Below, one piece after another: positions 34,691-36,524 of a stretch of DNA of 36,524 bases. This stretch comes from Pseudomarimonas salicorniae (GTDB taxonomy: Bacteria; Pseudomonadota; Gammaproteobacteria; Xanthomonadales; Xanthomonadaceae), in NCBI RefSeq assembly GCF_023156535.1, contig NZ_JALNMH010000021.1:1-36524 (forward strand). The letters are read 5' to 3'. The stretch's first letter is position 1; each line of letters begins with the position of its first letter. The position numbers and the translations under genes were made by a program. The notes beneath the pieces were generated by a model, which saw only the letters and a list, made by a program, of their open reading frames with translations, was not told where the DNA came from and made no database searches.

Positions 34691-35109
34691 GACTGGTTAT
34701 CGCGGCAATCTTCTGCGGCGCGCTGTTCGGCGCCGGCCTGGTCATCTCGGACATGGTCAACCCGGCCCGGGTGCTGGCCTTCCTCGATGTCGCAGGCGCC
34801 TGGGACTACACCCTCGCCCTGGTCATGGGCGGCGCCCTGATTCCGGCCGCCGTGGCCTTTTCGCTGCGCCACCGGCTTCGTGCCCCGCTGCTTGGCGACC
34901 GCTTCCATGTGCCCGACAGCACCCGCATCGACCTGCCCCTGGTCGGCGGCGCGGTGATGTTCGGCCTCGGCTGGGGCCTGGTCGGGTTCTGCCCGGGCCC
35001 GGCCCTGGCCGCCCTGGTGACCGGACTGCCCAAGGCGCTCATCTTCTTCGCCGCGATGGCGGCCGGCATGCTGGTGCACCGCCTGACCCTCGACCGGCCC
35101 AAGTCATGA
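34687..35109 (+). CDS. YeeE/YedE family sulfur-transport protein (DUF6691), second half
   Basis: A 140-residue membrane protein with about four helices that should pair with the preceding one. Conserved elements are GLVISDMVNPARVLAFLD near the N-terminus and FGLGWGLVGFCPGPALAAL with the conserved cysteine. Coupled by ATGA overlaps to both neighbours. Together the two halves correspond to one full-length YeeE, so they likely form a heterodimeric sulfur-compound channel. Confidence 0.9.
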   Translation: MRLVIAAIFCGALFGAGLVISDMVNPARVLAFLDVAGAWDYTLALVMGGALIPAAVAFSLRHRLRAPLLGDRFHVPDSTRIDLPLVGGAVMFGLGWGLVGFCPGPALAALVTGLPKALIFFAAMAAGMLVHRLTLDRPKS

Positions 35110-35540
35110 GCCCCCGGTTCCCGCAGCTGGAGGAGGGCCTGTCGGTGGCGGCGCAGATCGCGCTGGACGACCTGCCCGCCATCGCCGCGGCGGGGTATCG
35201 ATCGCTGATCTGCAACCGGCCGGACGGCGAGGCAGAGGAGCAGCCGGACATGGACGCGGTCGCCGAGGCCGCCGCCGGTCTTGGCCTGCCCCTGCGCCGG
35301 GTGCCGGTGGTCGGCAGCGCGATCAGCGAGGACGATATCGCCGCCCACCGCGCGGCCCTCGCCGAGTTGCCGCGCCCGATCCTCGCCTACTGTCGCAGCG
35401 GCAACCGCTGCAGCGTGCTCTGGGCCCTGGTCCGCGCCGACTCGATGCCCGCCGAGCAGATCATCGACACCGCCCGCGGGGCCGGCTACGACCTCTCCGC
35501 CCTGCGCCCCTGGCTGCAGGCGCGCGCCGCCAGCCGCTGA
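35106..35540 (+). CDS. DUF442/TIGR01244 sulfurtransferase-like protein
   Basis: A 144-residue cytoplasmic protein of the DUF442 family, the phosphatase-like fold often fused to or encoded with Blh. The active loop YCRSGNRCSVLWAL has the rhodanese-type CRSGNR six-residue loop with the catalytic cysteine, which favours sulfur transfer over phosphate hydrolysis. LEEGLSVAAQIALDDLPAIA at the N-terminus is typical. It probably moves persulfide sulfur between glutathione and Blh; inferred from context. Its ATG overlaps the previous stop. Confidence 0.9.
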   Translation: MSPRFPQLEEGLSVAAQIALDDLPAIAAAGYRSLICNRPDGEAEEQPDMDAVAEAAAGLGLPLRRVPVVGSAISEDDIAAHRAALAELPRPILAYCRSGNRCSVLWALVRADSMPAEQIIDTARGAGYDLSALRPWLQARAASR

Positions 35541-35542
35541 GG

Positions 35543-36337
35543 GTGGAACTCGGGCTCCTGCAATACCTGCTCGGCGCCGCCTCCGGTGCCGTGGTCGGCC
35601 TGTCCCTGGCCCTGGTCGGGGGTGGCGGATCGATTCTCGCCGTGCCCCTGCTGGTCTACCTGGTCGGCGTGGGCCAGCCGCACCTGGCGATCGGAACCGC
35701 GGCGCTGGCCGTGGCCGCCAACGCCGCCCAGGGCCTGTGGCAGCACGCCCGTCGAGGCAACGTCCGCTGGCCGTGCGGCGGCGTCTTCGCCGCGGTGGGC
35801 GCGGTGGGCGCCTGGGGCGGATCGACCCTTGGCAAGGCGGTCGACGGCCAGGCCCTGCTCGCCCTGTTCGCCGTGCTGATGCTGGTGGTGGCCGGGCTGA
35901 TGTTCCGCCACCGGCGAGCCGAGGGCGACCCCTCGGCCCGGCTGGGCCGCGAGAACGCGCCACGCCTGTTCGGAAGCGGCCTGGTGGCAGGCGGGGTCGC
36001 CGGCTTCTTCGGCATCGGCGGCGGTTTCCTGATCGTGCCCTCGCTGATGTGGTCGGCGCGCCTGCCGATCCTGCTCGCCATCGGCTCCTCACTGGTCGCG
36101 GTCACCGCCTTCGGCCTCACGACGGCGCTCAACTACGCCCGCAGCGGCTGGGTCGACTGGACACTGGCCGCGGTGCTGATCGGCGGCGGCTGGCTCGGCA
36201 GCCAGCTCGGCGCCAGCAGTGCAAGCCGCCTTGCGGCCCGTCGAGGCACCCTTAACATCGTGTTTGCATCGATCATCGTGGTGGTGGCCGTTTACATGCT
36301 CTACCGCAGCCTGCCCGAGCTCGGCCTGCTGGCCTGA
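35543..36337 (+). CDS. TauE/SafE family sulfite/organosulfur exporter
   Basis: A 264-residue inner-membrane protein with about seven to eight helices in two related halves: GAVVGLSLALVGGGGSILAV begins the first and GLVAGGVAGFFGIGGGFLIV the second, the duplicated glycine-rich motif of the family. The GTG at 35543, two bases after the DUF442 stop, follows TGAGG. In this operon it would expel the sulfite made by persulfide dioxygenase. Last gene of the cluster; bases 36338-36377 show only a weak CGCCCG/CGGGCG stem. Confidence 0.92.
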   Translation: MELGLLQYLLGAASGAVVGLSLALVGGGGSILAVPLLVYLVGVGQPHLAIGTAALAVAANAAQGLWQHARRGNVRWPCGGVFAAVGAVGAWGGSTLGKAVDGQALLALFAVLMLVVAGLMFRHRRAEGDPSARLGRENAPRLFGSGLVAGGVAGFFGIGGGFLIVPSLMWSARLPILLAIGSSLVAVTAFGLTTALNYARSGWVDWTLAAVLIGGGWLGSQLGASSASRLAARRGTLNIVFASIIVVVAVYMLYRSLPELGLLA

Positions 36338-36377
36338 GCCGCGGCACAGCGCAGACACGACGCCCGACGTCTTCTGC

Positions 36378-36414
36378 GGGCGCGAAGCGGACGTACCGCA
36401 TAACCCGAATGTAG
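36378..36414 (-). repeat. Truncated composite REPIN end, cut after GTAG
   Basis: Read on the minus strand this is CTAC-ATTCGGGTTATGCGGTAC and then the end motif CTTCGCGCCC, closely matching the right end of copy C (20982-21018). On the plus strand the REP head GTAG (36411-36414) is followed by ACACTCTG instead of the expected GAGCCAGC, so the palindrome is missing from this side. Confidence 0.75.
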
Positions 36415-36429
36415 ACACTCTGTTCCCTG

Positions 36430-36524
36430 TCAAGCGATTTCTTGGCTCGGGAACAGCCTGCTCCCGTCGTACTTTTCTGGGCTTTTGACGAGGGTCCAGG
36501 CAGCGGTGAGCAGCTTTCTCATGA
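36430..36524 (-). CDS. Partial gene, possible transposase C-terminus (IS110-like)
   Basis: The minus-strand frame entering from the window edge ends MRKLLTAAWTLVKSPEKY then DGSRLFPSQEIA and TGA (36432-36430). An M-R-K-L-L ... L-V-K ... Y-D tail is reminiscent of IS110-family transposase ends, but 30 residues do not prove it. The codon use and lower GC differ from neighbours. The stop lies only 15 bases from the junction with the cut REP element, the short spacing expected at one end of an insertion sequence. Confidence 0.4.
   Translation of the reverse strand, partial: MRKLLTAAWTLVKSPEKYDGSRLFPSQEIA

Overview
The window comes from a high-GC, aerobic gammaproteobacterium, most likely of the Lysobacterales (Xanthomonadales). 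I infer this from base composition and coding style, the desT/desCB desaturase locus, an exported protein with the W-W-N-P / E-x-G-x-G signature common in that order, and abundant GTAG- or GTGG-headed REP palindromes. No species can be named from the sequence alone.

Layout. 1-5.7 kb (minus strand): an operon DUF1631 protein > PilZ protein > ApbE-type lipoprotein > Xaa-Pro dipeptidase (pepQ), with coding overlaps at the first two junctions and a candidate promoter carrying a TAGGG-N5-CCCTA palindrome. 5.7-8.9 kb: vitamin B12 receptor btuB behind a complete cobalamin riboswitch and a good promoter, then ubiA. 8.9-12.4 kb: a composite REP element, a small two-helix membrane protein, and a large multi-PAS GGDEF/EAL protein. 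12.5-14.4 kb: tRNA-Arg(CCG), an exported protein of unknown role, and a ParA-like ATPase without ParB. 14.5-17.4 kb: rho with a long disordered N-terminal extension, then dusB. 17.6-20.6 kb: the fatty-acid desaturase system (desB and desC against the TetR-family regulator desT), whose shared control region suggests leaderless transcripts. 21.0-28.9 kb: a three-gene membrane operon encoding a YqiJ/NfeD-like protein, a flotillin and a 1731-residue AAA+ ATPase with an N-terminal DUF3686 region. 29.1-30.0 kb: a gene-free stretch packed with hairpins, many presenting AGGA in the loop. 30.0-31.9 kb: a secreted GH13 cyclomaltodextrinase-like enzyme. 31.9-36.3 kb: a PAS-GAF-GGDEF cyclase followed directly by a sulfide/persulfide detoxification operon (Blh-type persulfide dioxygenase, two YeeE/YedE halves, a DUF442 sulfurtransferase-like protein, a TauE/SafE exporter). 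The last ~150 bases hold a REP flank cut exactly after its GTAG head, joined to what looks like the 3' end of a transposase gene.

Functional themes. Cyclic di-GMP recurs (PilZ, GGDEF/EAL, PAS-GAF-GGDEF). Membrane biology recurs too (desaturase, flotillin operon, quinone prenylation). The least understood parts are the flotillin/AAA+ operon, the array of GGA-loop hairpins at 29.2-29.8 kb, and the three-tier REPIN elements with shared ends. Many long antisense reading frames exist because of the high GC content; they are treated as shadows.
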